Source of the DNA: Prochlorococcus sp. AG-409-L14
GTDB taxonomy: Bacteria > Cyanobacteriota > Cyanobacteriia > PCC-6307 > Cyanobiaceae
DNA: 64,000 nt
Direction of reading: 5' to 3'
NCBI GenBank assembly: GCA_003215545.1
Contig: QCKF01000004.1
Span: 1 to 64,000, forward strand
The position numbers were made by a program, and so were the translations under genes. The notes under the pieces were generated by a model that had not been told where the DNA came from, did not search any database, and was given only the letters and a program-made list of their open reading frames with translations. Position 1 is the first letter of the stretch. Every line of letters begins with the position of its first letter. Of this stretch, positions 54,898-64,000 are shown piece by piece.

Positions 54898-55938
54898 ATG
54901 TTTGGTCTGATCGGGCACTCCACAAGCTTTCAAGATGCCAGAAGAAAGGCAATGGATCTTGGTTACGACCACATAGCAGAGGGGGATTTGGACGTTTGGT
55001 GTACCGCACCTCCTCAATTGGTTGAACATGTTGAGATTGTTAGTGCAGTTGGCAAAACCATCCAAGGTGCATATATCGATTCCTGTTTTGTGCCTGAGAT
55101 GCTTAGTCGCTTTAAGACTGCTCGTAGGAAGGTTCTTAATGCGATGGAATTAGCCCAGAAAAAGGGGATTAATATCACTGCTTTGGGTGGCTTTACTTCG
55201 ATTATTTTTGAGAACTTTAATCTTCTTAAACATCAACATATACGCAATACAACGCTTCAATGGGAAAGATTTACTACTGGAAATACTCATACAGCATGGG
55301 TGATATGTCGCCAATTGGAAATCAATGCACCCTCCGTAGGAATTGATTTAAAAAAAGCTCGTGTGGCTGTTATAGGGGCTACTGGTGATATTGGAAGCGC
55401 TGTTTGCCGTTGGCTTGTTGATCGAACTAATGTTGCAGAGCTGTTATTAGTTGCCCGGCAAAAGCAACCTTTATTAGATCTTCAAAAAGACTTGGGAGGT
55501 GGAGTTATTAATACTCTGGAAGAGGCTTTGCCTAAGGCTGACGTGGTTGTTTGGGTAGCAAGTATGCCTAAAACACTTGAGATTGATTCTACAAATCTAC
55601 AAAGCCCTTGTCTAATGATTGATGGAGGTTATCCAAAGAATCTTGATGCAAAATTTTCAGGAAAAGGCGTTCATATCTTGAAAGGTGGGATAGTTGAGTT
55701 CTTTACAGATATAGGTTGGAGCATGATGGAGCTAGCTGAAATGGATCGCCCACAAAGAGAAATGTTTGCTTGTTTTGCTGAGGCTATGCTTTTGGAATTT
55801 GAGAATTGTCATACTAATTTTAGTTGGGGACGTAATAACATTACCCTTGAGAAAATGGATTACATCGGGAATGCTTCAGTAAAACATGGTTTCTCCACGT
55901 TGAATCTCAAAACTCAATTTCAGGCAGCAGTTGCCTGA
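54898..55938 (+). CDS. aar: Acyl-ACP reductase, fatty aldehyde-forming
   Basis: 346 aa. Reduces fatty acyl-ACP to aldehyde with NADPH. The nucleotide motif [15 protein letters not shown] is at 156-170, and Cys292 in FACFAEAML corresponds to the acyl-enzyme cysteine (Cys294 in the Synechococcus elongatus enzyme). The first residues [15 protein letters not shown] are highly typical. It lies between ado and accA, 20 bp before accA. Confidence 0.96.
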   Translation: MFGLIGHSTSFQDARRKAMDLGYDHIAEGDLDVWCTAPPQLVEHVEIVSAVGKTIQGAYIDSCFVPEMLSRFKTARRKVLNAMELAQKKGINITALGGFTSIIFENFNLLKHQHIRNTTLQWERFTTGNTHTAWVICRQLEINAPSVGIDLKKARVAVIGATGDIGSAVCRWLVDRTNVAELLLVARQKQPLLDLQKDLGGGVINTLEEALPKADVVVWVASMPKTLEIDSTNLQSPCLMIDGGYPKNLDAKFSGKGVHILKGGIVEFFTDIGWSMMELAEMDRPQREMFACFAEAMLLEFENCHTNFSWGRNNITLEKMDYIGNASVKHGFSTLNLKTQFQAAVA

Positions 55939-55958
55939 TAATTATCACTTTTTTTCTC

Positions 55959-56948
55959 ATGCCTAGACGCTATCTACTTGAATTTGAGAAGCCATTAGTT
56001 GAGCTTGAGAAGCAAATAGAGCAGATTCGAGAGCTTGCGAGGGACTCGGAAGTTGATGTTAGTCAACAGTTACTTCAATTAGAAACTTTGGCGGCAAGGA
56101 GAAGAGAAGAAATTTTTCAAGCTTTAACACCAGCACAAAAAATTCAGGTAGCACGACACCCTCAGAGACCAAGCACACTAGATTTTATTCAGATGTTTTG
56201 TGATGACTGGGTGGAATTGCATGGGGATAGAAATGGTAGTGATGACAAGGCATTGATAGGGGGTATTGGGCGTATTGGGGAAAAGTCAGTAATGCTTATG
56301 GGGCAGCAGAAGGGACGGGATACTAAAGAGAACGTTGCTAGGAATTTTGGTATGGCAACCCCTGGCGGCTATCGAAAAGCTTTAAGACTTATGCGACATG
56401 CAGATAGATTTAATTTACCAATACTCTCTTTTATTGATACACCAGGAGCTTATGCAGGTTTACTTGCGGAAGAACAAGGTCAAGGTGAAGCAATTGCAGT
56501 TAATCTCAGGGAAATGTTTAGTTTTCGCGTACCTATTATTGCGACTGTTATAGGGGAAGGTGGATCAGGAGGCGCGCTTGGGATAGGAGTTGCAGATAGG
56601 CTTTTAATGTTTGAACACAGTGTTTATACGGTGGCCAGTCCAGAGGCTTGTGCTTCTATTCTTTGGAGAGATGCTGCTAAGGCTCCTGAAGCTGCTGCTG
56701 CATTGAAAATTACTGGATCTGATCTTCTAAGTCTAGGAGTAGTGGATGAAGTACTAAAGGAGCCATCTGGTGGAAATAATTGGGCGCCCCTTCAGGCCGG
56801 GGAAGTCCTGAAACAAGCTTTAGAAAGGCATTTAAATGAGTTGATGGCCTTATCCACTGAGCAATTGCTTGAAAATAGATACAGTAAATTTAGATCTATG
56901 GGTAGGGTTTTGGAGTCCAGTGCCACAGAGACTGGTCTAAGTGCTTAA
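55959..56948 (+). CDS. accA: Acetyl-CoA carboxylase carboxyltransferase alpha subunit
   Basis: 329 aa. Transfers the carboxyl group to acetyl-CoA, committing carbon to fatty-acid synthesis. FLDFEKPL-like start ([21 protein letters not shown]), [18 protein letters not shown], and the oxyanion-hole segments [10 protein letters not shown] and [15 protein letters not shown] are complete. Its place right after aar joins the pathway's supply step with its alkane branch, probably in one operon. Confidence 0.97.
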   Translation: MPRRYLLEFEKPLVELEKQIEQIRELARDSEVDVSQQLLQLETLAARRREEIFQALTPAQKIQVARHPQRPSTLDFIQMFCDDWVELHGDRNGSDDKALIGGIGRIGEKSVMLMGQQKGRDTKENVARNFGMATPGGYRKALRLMRHADRFNLPILSFIDTPGAYAGLLAEEQGQGEAIAVNLREMFSFRVPIIATVIGEGGSGGALGIGVADRLLMFEHSVYTVASPEACASILWRDAAKAPEAAAALKITGSDLLSLGVVDEVLKEPSGGNNWAPLQAGEVLKQALERHLNELMALSTEQLLENRYSKFRSMGRVLESSATETGLSA

Positions 56949-56973
56949 TCTTAATTTGATTGTTTTACTTTGA

Positions 56974-57681
56974 ATGTCAACAGCTCTAATTACAGGAGCC
57001 TCTCGAGGGATAGGAAGAGCAACAGCAGAACTCTTTGCAAAAGCTGGGTGGGATCTTCTACTTGTTGCTCGTGATCATGAATCTCTTGAGGCACTTGCAA
57101 ATGAACTTGTAAAGCATGGGGTTAAAGTTCACTACAAGTCAATAGATCTTTCAAAGCCAGAAACTATTAAATCAGGGATTAATTCTCTATTAAAAGAAGG
57201 ATTAATACCTTCGGTTCTTATAAACAATGCTGGCGTTGCTTGGACAGGAGATCTGCTCTCAATGGATTTAGATCATTGGCAATGGTTATTTCAAATGAAT
57301 CTTACTAGTGTGTTTCAAGTTTGTGCTGAAGTTGTGCCTTTGATGCGACAGAAGGGCGGCTTGGTTATAAATGTAAGCAGCCATGCATCACGGAATATAT
57401 TCCCTCAATGGGGAGCTTATTGTGTTAGCAAGGCTGCTTTAGCTAGTTTCACAAAATCACTTGCGGAAGAGGAAAAAATAAATTTAGTTCGGGCTTGCAC
57501 TCTTACCTTGGGAGCTGTTAACACTACTCTTTGGGATTCCGAAACAGTTGACTGTAACTTTGACAGACAAGCCATGCTATCAACTGAGCAAGTAGCTTCT
57601 ACTTTGCTTCAATTATCCGAACAACCTTCCACTCAGATAATTGAAGATTTAACTTTAATGCCTGCTACTGGTGCTTTTTAA
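56974..57681 (+). CDS. Short-chain dehydrogenase/reductase, FabG-like
   Basis: 235 aa. TALITGASRGIGRATAELF (3-21), NNAG (84-87), Ser136, Tyr149 and Lys153 (YCVSK) are all canonical. The overall form resembles 3-oxoacyl-ACP reductases, but many SDRs share it. Being 26 bp after accA suggests a link to lipid metabolism; substrate unproved. Confidence 0.88.
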   Translation: MSTALITGASRGIGRATAELFAKAGWDLLLVARDHESLEALANELVKHGVKVHYKSIDLSKPETIKSGINSLLKEGLIPSVLINNAGVAWTGDLLSMDLDHWQWLFQMNLTSVFQVCAEVVPLMRQKGGLVINVSSHASRNIFPQWGAYCVSKAALASFTKSLAEEEKINLVRACTLTLGAVNTTLWDSETVDCNFDRQAMLSTEQVASTLLQLSEQPSTQIIEDLTLMPATGAF

Positions 57682-57765
57682 GTCATTTGTTTGTGATCTC
57701 GTTTTGAAGATGATAAAATCCCATATAGTGCCTGTTTAAATTAAACAATCTAATGAAGAAAAATA

Positions 57766-58428
57766 TTAATCAATGTTTTTTATTGCTTTAATTAAAGAAC
57801 TAACTTTTTTCATGTCTTTTATTCCAGGAGACTTCTCTAGCTTGCTGGACGCATCAATACCATAAGGTTTTGTTTCTTTAAGTGCTATTTGGACCCAATC
57901 TGCTGATATCCCACCTGCTAGCCACCAAGGAGTTTTAGGATTGGCTTCATTAATTAAAGATAGAGGAATCCTTTGGCCAGTTCCACCTAAGGAGTTTTTG
58001 CTCCAAGCATCAAGCACTAGATAGTCGACCTTGTCTTCATAATTAATAGCTTCAAGTAATTCTTTTGTAGATTTAACTCTTAAGGCTTTCCACCACTCTA
58101 AGTGAGGGTATCTGTTGCGTAGTTCTTTACATCTTTCTGGGGATTCATCGCCATGCATTTGTATGACTGATGGAGCTCCTTCTCCAGATAATTCTTTTGA
58201 GAACTCATCATCATTGAGATTAGCAACTACCCATACACGCTTTGTATTGGGGGAAACTTTAAGAAGTTCGGCAAAAATCTCTCTTCGTTGATGCTTTAAA
58301 ACAAAGCGAGGCGAGCTTTTTATGTCAATCACACCAATAGCCTCCACACCTAAGGCAGCTATTGCTTTCGCTTGGGAGACCTTTGTAATTCCGCAAATCT
58401 TTATTGCGATAGGTGATTTAGATCCCAT
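57766..58428 (-). CDS. trpF: Phosphoribosylanthranilate isomerase
   Basis: 220 aa TIM barrel, third step of tryptophan synthesis from anthranilate. Catalytic Cys in IKICGIT (8-14) and the general acid Asp in YLVLDAWSKNSLGGTGQ. The phosphate-binding LAGGISADW and GIDASSKLEKSPGIKD motifs are also present. No other trp gene is adjacent. Confidence 0.95.
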   Translation of the reverse strand: MGSKSPIAIKICGITKVSQAKAIAALGVEAIGVIDIKSSPRFVLKHQRREIFAELLKVSPNTKRVWVVANLNDDEFSKELSGEGAPSVIQMHGDESPERCKELRNRYPHLEWWKALRVKSTKELLEAINYEDKVDYLVLDAWSKNSLGGTGQRIPLSLINEANPKTPWWLAGGISADWVQIALKETKPYGIDASSKLEKSPGIKDMKKVSSLIKAIKNID

Positions 58429-58526
58429 CAGGAAGATGATTCATAATTGTCCTTTATAGGATTAACCAGTCATGACTCTTGCCCAGATCATCATTTGGAG
58501 GTGAAGACTTGGAAAGTTGGGAGTTG

Positions 58527-59750
58527 ATGCGAATTAGAGGAATCCCTCTGAGGGTTCATCCAAGCTGGTTCTTCATACTTTTGCTGTTTACTTGGACAGC
58601 TCAAGGACAGGTTGCTAATGGAGAGCAGGCTCCAGTCTCATTGTGGCTTAGTTGGGGGTTGGGGTTGATTACTGCATTATTACTTTTTCTTTCTGTACTA
58701 CTGCATGAGTTAGGTCATTCTTTTGTGGCTTTAAATGAAGGAGTAAAGGTCAGCAGTATTACCTTATTTCTTCTTGGCGGTGTAGCAAGAATTGAGAAGG
58801 AATGTCCCACTCCTATGGGAGCATTTAGGGTGGCAGTAGCAGGACCTTTAGTCAGCCTTGTGTTGGCAATAGTTTGCCTTTATTCGGTTCAGAGTGTAGC
58901 TACCTTAAGTCCATTGATTGCAAACTTAATTAGACAAATTGGATCTTTAAATTTAGTCCTTGCATTATTTAATTTATTGCCAGGCCTGCCTTTAGATGGC
59001 GGTGTTATTCTTAAATCACTTGTTTGGCAATTTACAGGAAGCTATCGAAAGGGCTTGAAGGTTGCCAATACAACTGGTAGGTATTTATCTATTTTGGCAA
59101 TATTCTTAGGGGTCTGGATTTCTTTAAGAGGTGGAGGATTAAGTGGTCTTTGGTTGATAATGCTTGGATGGTTTGGATTATCTGCATCACGCTCGCAATC
59201 TCAAATTCTTATTTTACAGAAGATCTTAAATGAATTAAGTGTAAGAGACTCTGCTTCTAAACGTTTCCGTGTTATTGAAAAATCTAGTTCTATTAGGGAA
59301 TTAAGCAAATATATAATGTATTCGAAAGATATTAAAGAAGTTCAGGATTGGATTTTAGTATGTGATGGAGGAAGATGGGTTGGTTATATTGATGACCAGC
59401 CGTTAAAAGAATTACCAGTCCAAAAGTGGGACAATTATCCACTATCTGATTTCATAAGACCGCTTAATGAATTACCTAGAATTGAAGAGAAGAGTTTGCT
59501 TTGGAAAGCAGTTTCCGCTTTAGACAAATCTAAAGGTGGAAGATTGCTTGTTTTCAATATTGCTGGCTTGCCTTCGGGAACTATAGATAGGGTTGATGTA
59601 GGAGAAGCTGTTTTGAAGCGTCTTGGTATTAATCTTCCAAAGTCATTCTTAGATCAAGCAAGAAGCCAGAATATATACCCTTTAGGACTTGACCTATCAA
59701 AAGTTGTTGATGTCATTAAATCCAATATTAATTTCGAGAATAAGGAATAA
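58527..59750 (+). CDS. Site-2 protease family (M50) membrane metallopeptidase
   Basis: 407 aa from the ATG at 58527, preceded by GGGAG; the frame is open from a TTG at 58479. Zinc motif HELGH (residues 76-80 of the long form) lies in the second or third membrane helix, and LPGLPLDGG supplies the third ligand. The C-terminal 180 residues are soluble and likely CBS-like regulatory. Such proteases cut transmembrane regulators or anti-sigma factors; the target is unknown. Convergent with the next gene (5 bp gap). Confidence 0.9.
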   Translation: MRIRGIPLRVHPSWFFILLLFTWTAQGQVANGEQAPVSLWLSWGLGLITALLLFLSVLLHELGHSFVALNEGVKVSSITLFLLGGVARIEKECPTPMGAFRVAVAGPLVSLVLAIVCLYSVQSVATLSPLIANLIRQIGSLNLVLALFNLLPGLPLDGGVILKSLVWQFTGSYRKGLKVANTTGRYLSILAIFLGVWISLRGGGLSGLWLIMLGWFGLSASRSQSQILILQKILNELSVRDSASKRFRVIEKSSSIRELSKYIMYSKDIKEVQDWILVCDGGRWVGYIDDQPLKELPVQKWDNYPLSDFIRPLNELPRIEEKSLLWKAVSALDKSKGGRLLVFNIAGLPSGTIDRVDVGEAVLKRLGINLPKSFLDQARSQNIYPLGLDLSKVVDVIKSNINFENKE

Positions 59751-59755
59751 TTTCT

Positions 59756-60523
59756 TTAATACAGCAAGAAACTCTTAGCTTCAAGATCCGCCTCTCTCAA
59801 TTCCGTATCAGATAGTGCTTTCTTATTCCAAATAACTTCTGGCCAAGATCCTTTTAGAGAGCTTTCAAGATTTTTTTTTATTTCATCATAATTAATTCCT
59901 TCTCTTAAAGAGTTTGGTGCATCTACTCCAAAGACTTTTCGCCAAAGGCTTTTAGGAGGATCTAGAAGTATCTCTCCATGTTGGAGCAGATGTCCTTTCT
60001 TCCAAAGTTGCGCGCTACCAATGCGCTTATTTCCATATTGATCAACTAGATCTGCATTAGTAGATCTAGAAAAACAGTTTTGATTTGCTTCTTCTTGAGC
60101 TTGGGTGCCGAAAATTAGATATAAACCTGATTTTGAAAATCCATTAATGAGCCATTTGCTTGTTTGTTTATATGATGCCTTCTTCTCCTTCGGTGCGGAG
60201 GGCCAAATTAGTGCGTATGTGAGCCCCCTTGCATGAAGCACTGCACTGCCACCAGTTGGCCTCCTTACTAATCTGATCTCCCCGTTTTTTTGTAGTTCTT
60301 GCCATCTTTTTGGCAGATTTCTTTGATTATGTCCAATTGATAATGTTGGCTTGTCCCATTTATAAAACCTCAAAGATATAATTAAATCTTTTTGTATAAA
60401 TGATTTTTCTAAAAGTATTTTATCTATAGCCATTTGTTTCTCACCTGAAAAGGTAGTCATAGGTATTAATCTTCCTTGCCTGTTAGCAGCCTCAGCGTTT
60501 GTTGATGTTGGGGAGATAGGCAT
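59756..60523 (-). CDS. Lipoate-protein ligase A family protein
   Basis: 255 aa of the biotin/lipoate ligase fold. The signature RRPTGGSAVLHARGLTYAL (about 94-112) matches the RRxxGGGxVxH lipoate-binding motif, and HGEILLDPP follows. Could be a lipoate ligase, a lipoyl/octanoyl transferase or a paralogue; the lysine that holds the adenylate is not certain by eye. Single gene. Confidence 0.82.
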   Translation of the reverse strand: MPISPTSTNAEAANRQGRLIPMTTFSGEKQMAIDKILLEKSFIQKDLIISLRFYKWDKPTLSIGHNQRNLPKRWQELQKNGEIRLVRRPTGGSAVLHARGLTYALIWPSAPKEKKASYKQTSKWLINGFSKSGLYLIFGTQAQEEANQNCFSRSTNADLVDQYGNKRIGSAQLWKKGHLLQHGEILLDPPKSLWRKVFGVDAPNSLREGINYDEIKKNLESSLKGSWPEVIWNKKALSDTELREADLEAKSFLLY

Positions 60524-60902
60524 ATTAAATGATAAGGAAAAGAAATTGGCATGCTCCTAAAAAAGAAATGCATTGCAAGCTATCTTTATAATAAGAGCTT
60601 ATCTCAAAACAAAAAAATCAAGTAGGTTAATCTTCTTCAAAGAAGATTAACCTACTTGATTTTTAGGAGGGTTATGGAATAGATTAATCCAAAGAAGTGT
60701 CGATGTAATTTCTTTACTTATAGGCTCTTGCAAATTCTATTTTCGTTTTTTGATGAGTTTTTAATATCTCTTGTCTTGAACTTTTGACTGGATTAGTGGA
60801 CGTTCTGGCTCAATTCTATTGAAAGGTGTGTCAGGCTTTTGCAAAGAATGTCCATTCTTGCCTTTTCGGTGGAGAATGTATAGGCATTCGAATCTTTTTC
60901 TG
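60524..60902. other. Gap with a long perfect hairpin and psaM promoter region
   Basis: Apart from the 24-bp hairpin listed next, the region has no credible ORF of its own. A frame open from 60819 leads into the psaM start but its first 28 residues are probably not translated. Confidence 0.4.
60606..60664 (-). terminator. 24-bp perfect hairpin with strong minus-strand T-tract
   Basis: Arms 60613-60636 and 60641-60664 are perfectly complementary around a 4-nt loop. On the minus strand the hairpin is followed by T7-G-T4, an excellent intrinsic terminator. On the plus strand the five T lie within the stem itself. No minus-strand gene ends here, so it implies an unannotated transcript from the region 60665-60818. 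Confidence 0.75.
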
Positions 60903-61007
60903 ATGGACCCTACCCCTACTATTGATTTGGCTGGACTTTGTTTGGTAGTTCTTGTTCATGCAGGGATTCTGGCTCTTCGTTTGGGTATCACTCTGAATCG
61001 CGCTTGA
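60903..61007 (+). CDS. psaM: Photosystem I subunit M (PsaM)
   Basis: 34 aa from the ATG at 60903 (MDPTPTIDLAGLCLVVLVHAG...). One membrane helix followed by LALRLGITLNRA, which parallels the LA-x-RL-x-x-x-L end of PsaM. Size is right for PsaM (about 30 aa), which stabilises PSI trimer contacts. The neighbourhood with por and chlL fits my memory of Prochlorococcus gene order, but identification of so short a protein by eye is moderate. Confidence 0.65.
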   Translation: MDPTPTIDLAGLCLVVLVHAGILALRLGITLNRA

Positions 61008-61070
61008 TTATTGCCTTGCACTTGGCAACTGTGTTTTTCTGCGATACAAGCGGATAACCGATAAGCACTC

Positions 61071-61484
61071 TTGGCCAAAAACCTGGTCAATTCCAGGCCA
61101 AAAAAACAAAGGCACACTCATCACGTTAGAAGCAATTCAAGGTCTGGAACCTCCCGAAAGAAAACGCTCCCTGCAGTTTCTTTAGCTGCTGCACTTCAAT
61201 TGCAAGAGCAGCAGCGTGAGCTTTTATATAGTTTGATTGCTCTATCAATGAAGGTAGGTTTACTTACTATTGGAATAGTAAGTGTATTGAAGCTAGGTTT
61301 GGCCTCTCATCAGCGTTTCAGACGTTTTGCAGAACTTTCCTCAATAATTGATGTTGAATCTGTGAAACTTATTAATCTTCAAAAACGTTTTGATCGTTTA
61401 TATACCATTGGAGGTGATAGAAGATTAATGGAGGAACAGGATCAATGGATTGCTCCAAATAGAGTCAGGGTTATATGGCGTTAA
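61071..61484 (+). CDS. Hypothetical one-helix membrane protein
   Basis: 137 aa from a TTG start. The first 40 residues are strongly basic (RPKKQRHTHHVRSNSRSGTSRKK). A helical LQLQEQQRELLYSLIALS stretch leads into one membrane helix, followed by a short coil and the end WIAPNRVRVIW. The topology resembles small divisome or septum proteins, but no identity can be claimed. Lies between psaM and por. Confidence 0.55.
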   Translation: MAKNLVNSRPKKQRHTHHVRSNSRSGTSRKKTLPAVSLAAALQLQEQQRELLYSLIALSMKVGLLTIGIVSVLKLGLASHQRFRRFAELSSIIDVESVKLINLQKRFDRLYTIGGDRRLMEEQDQWIAPNRVRVIWR

Positions 61485-61558
61485 AAGTTTCCACTGATTC
61501 AATTTTAATTAGCTGTTAAGAACTATCTTTAACAACACGAATAGCTTTTCCTCATAAG

Positions 61559-62578
61559 ATGGTTTCTCTACAAGCTGCACCTGGCACTGTATTGATTACT
61601 GGAACCACATCAGGAGTAGGTTTGTATGCAACTAAGGCCTTAGTGGATAAAGGGTGGAAAGTTATTGCTGCAAATAGAGATCCACTTCGAGCCCAAGCAG
61701 CAGCAGAGGTGTTGGGACTGCCTTCTACTAGTTCTAGGCAACTAGAATATTTGTATATGGATCTTGGTGATTTAGATAGTGTTCGCGACTCAGTTAAAAC
61801 TCTTTTGGGGTCTTTGGATGGTGGATCATTAGATGCTCTGGTATGTAATGCAGCTGTTTATTTGCCAAGACTTAAAAAGCCAAGACGTTCGCCACAAGGA
61901 TATGAAATTTCAATGGCAACAAATCATCTCGGACACTTTTTATTAATCCAACTTCTTTTAGATTCCTTGAGGAAATCTAATCGCCCTGTTTGGACTGGTA
62001 GAAGATGGGCAACAGAACCACCTAGGGTAATAATCTTAGGCACGGTCACTGCAAATTATAAAGAACTAGGAGGAAAAATACCCATTCCAGCTCCAGCAGA
62101 TTTAGGAGATCTTTCTGGCTTTCAGAATGGATTTCTTGATCCAATTTGTATGGCAAATGGAAAGAAATTTAAGCCTGGCAAGGCATATAAAGATAGTAAG
62201 CTGTGCAATATGATTACTACGCAAGAGTTACATCGTAGATATCAAGATTCTCCAATCTTATTTAGCTCTTTGTACCCAGGGTGTGTTGCAAACACAAAGC
62301 TTTTTAGAAATACACCTAAAATTTTTCAGTGGCTTTTCCCTTGGTTCCAAAAGCTTATAACCGGAGGATTTGTCAGTCAGAAATTGGCTGGAAAACGGGT
62401 GGCTCAAGTAGTTGCAGATCCCGAATTTGCTATATCTGGAGTGCATTGGAGCTGGGGGAATAGGCAAAGAAAAAATCGCCAACAGTTTTCCCAGGAACTT
62501 TCTGAGAGAGTTACCGACCCATGTACCTCTAAACTTGTTTGGGAATTATCTATGGAACTAATAAATATGAAAAGTTGA
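61559..62578 (+). CDS. por: Light-dependent protochlorophyllide oxidoreductase
   Basis: 339 aa SDR-type photoenzyme. Reduces the C17-C18 double bond of protochlorophyllide with NADPH when lit. TGTTSGVG (14-21), the CNAAVY segment, catalytic Tyr210 and Lys214 in YKDSKLCNM, and the FSSLYPGC loop are all LPOR hallmarks. It is convergent with chlL, which encodes part of the dark-operating enzyme for the same reaction. Confidence 0.97.
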   Translation: MVSLQAAPGTVLITGTTSGVGLYATKALVDKGWKVIAANRDPLRAQAAAEVLGLPSTSSRQLEYLYMDLGDLDSVRDSVKTLLGSLDGGSLDALVCNAAVYLPRLKKPRRSPQGYEISMATNHLGHFLLIQLLLDSLRKSNRPVWTGRRWATEPPRVIILGTVTANYKELGGKIPIPAPADLGDLSGFQNGFLDPICMANGKKFKPGKAYKDSKLCNMITTQELHRRYQDSPILFSSLYPGCVANTKLFRNTPKIFQWLFPWFQKLITGGFVSQKLAGKRVAQVVADPEFAISGVHWSWGNRQRKNRQQFSQELSERVTDPCTSKLVWELSMELINMKS

Positions 62579-62608
62579 GATCAATAAGTTTGTTTGTACC
62601 TTGGTAAT

Positions 62609-63523
<915 letters not shown>

Positions 63524-63686
63524 TTATTTACATTCAAGCAGGTATATGTACTCTTGCAGAATGTATGTCAAATTCGCAACATGACTGATCCCTAATACTT
63601 TGATTCTGACAAAAAAAAGCATTTTCGCCTGATTTTAAGTGCAAATACTCAGGCACTTGAGCTCAGTTGTTTCTATTATTTATGCT

Positions 63687-64000
63687 TCATGTAGAGAAGT
63701 GAGCTTTTGCGTCGTATAGAGTCTCGCTATCTATTTTTTTACAGCCTGTTTCACGTGCATATTTTTCTGTATTCTTTTTGATTTTGCCTCTTACAAAAAA
63801 GGGAATTTTTGAAAGTTCCTCTTGTCCTTCTATCGTCCAGATTGGATTCTCATTAGATGGATCTGATTCAATTTTATTAAAAAAGTGATTAGGTGAAGCT
63901 TCCTTTGCTTTGTCATCATTCTTGTCTATATGACCAAGATGACTTTGGTGTCCATCAGTGAATTCGAAGTCATGACGGAACATTCCTATTAGATGCTCTT
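63687..64000 (-). CDS. chlB: Dark-operative protochlorophyllide reductase subunit ChlB, 3' part
   Basis: Only the C-terminal part is in the window; the frame stays open through position 64000. The segments [13 protein letters not shown] and [18 protein letters not shown], and the end [10 protein letters not shown], are the ChlB C-terminal helical domain that closes over protochlorophyllide. The gene is truncated by the window edge, not by mutation. With ChlN (outside the window) it forms the catalytic complex fed by ChlL. Confidence 0.93.
   Translation of the reverse strand, partial: EHLIGMFRHDFEFTDGHQSHLGHIDKNDDKAKEASPNHFFNKIESDPSNENPIWTIEGQEELSKIPFFVRGKIKKNTEKYARETGCKKIDSETLYDAKAHFST

Overview
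The window is AT-rich, densely packed cyanobacterial chromosome, and the gene set points to Prochlorococcus, probably a low-light-adapted lineage of moderate GC. The evidence is the chlorophyll pathway genes (acsF, por, chlL, the end of chlB), psb27, a likely psaM, a ferrochelatase carrying a CAB/Hli tail, a transaldolase with EF-hands, the aldehyde-deformylating oxygenase / acyl-ACP reductase pair, short intergenic gaps and many very small proteins. The strain cannot be fixed from the sequence alone. No rRNA, tRNA, CRISPR array, insertion sequence or prophage was recognised.

Layout. 1-14 kb is the most accessory-like part. It holds an SDR of the type seen in surface-sugar loci, a covalent-FAD SdhA/FrdA-like flavoprotein, a DUF6165-like protein, secreted and small membrane proteins, and long AT-rich gaps. 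Inside it lies a coherent chlorophyll cluster: a Ycf54-like protein, a 2Fe-2S ferredoxin and the AcsF cyclase (6.6-8.6 kb). 14-31 kb is mostly housekeeping: TauE/SafE permease, M32 carboxypeptidase, inorganic pyrophosphatase, hemC, the principal sigma factor, priA, argB, ssb, cobK, cutA, an adenosine-kinase-like PfkB protein, purA, psb27 and proS. 31-43 kb holds a second pyrophosphatase homologue, lepB, a dihydroorotase-like protein without catalytic residues, a tandem histidine-phosphatase protein, a CPBP protease, a possible ftsL next to ftsI, and tal. 43-54 kb holds frr, pyrH, cobO, a lone tyrosine recombinase, hemH, ilvB, pgeF, a Tab2 homologue and an S1-domain protein. 54-64 kb holds the alkane pair followed by accA and an SDR, then trpF, a site-2 protease, a lipoate-ligase-family protein, psaM, por, chlL and the 3' end of chlB.

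Genes that work together. Tetrapyrrole metabolism recurs through the window: hemC, hemH, cobK, cobO, acsF with its probable partners, por, and chlL/chlB. Thylakoid biogenesis is represented by psb27, Tab2, psaM and several one-helix proteins. Fatty-acid metabolism is represented by ADO, AAR and accA. Two proteins look like enzymes that have lost catalysis, a pyrophosphatase and a dihydroorotase homologue.

The best leads for something undescribed are non-coding or very small. They are a 6S-like structured RNA between rpoD and priA, a 24-bp perfect hairpin with a strong minus-strand T-tract where no annotated gene ends, four alternating copies of TTAAAGGT in front of the flavoprotein gene, and unannotated small membrane ORFs of 43-48 residues.
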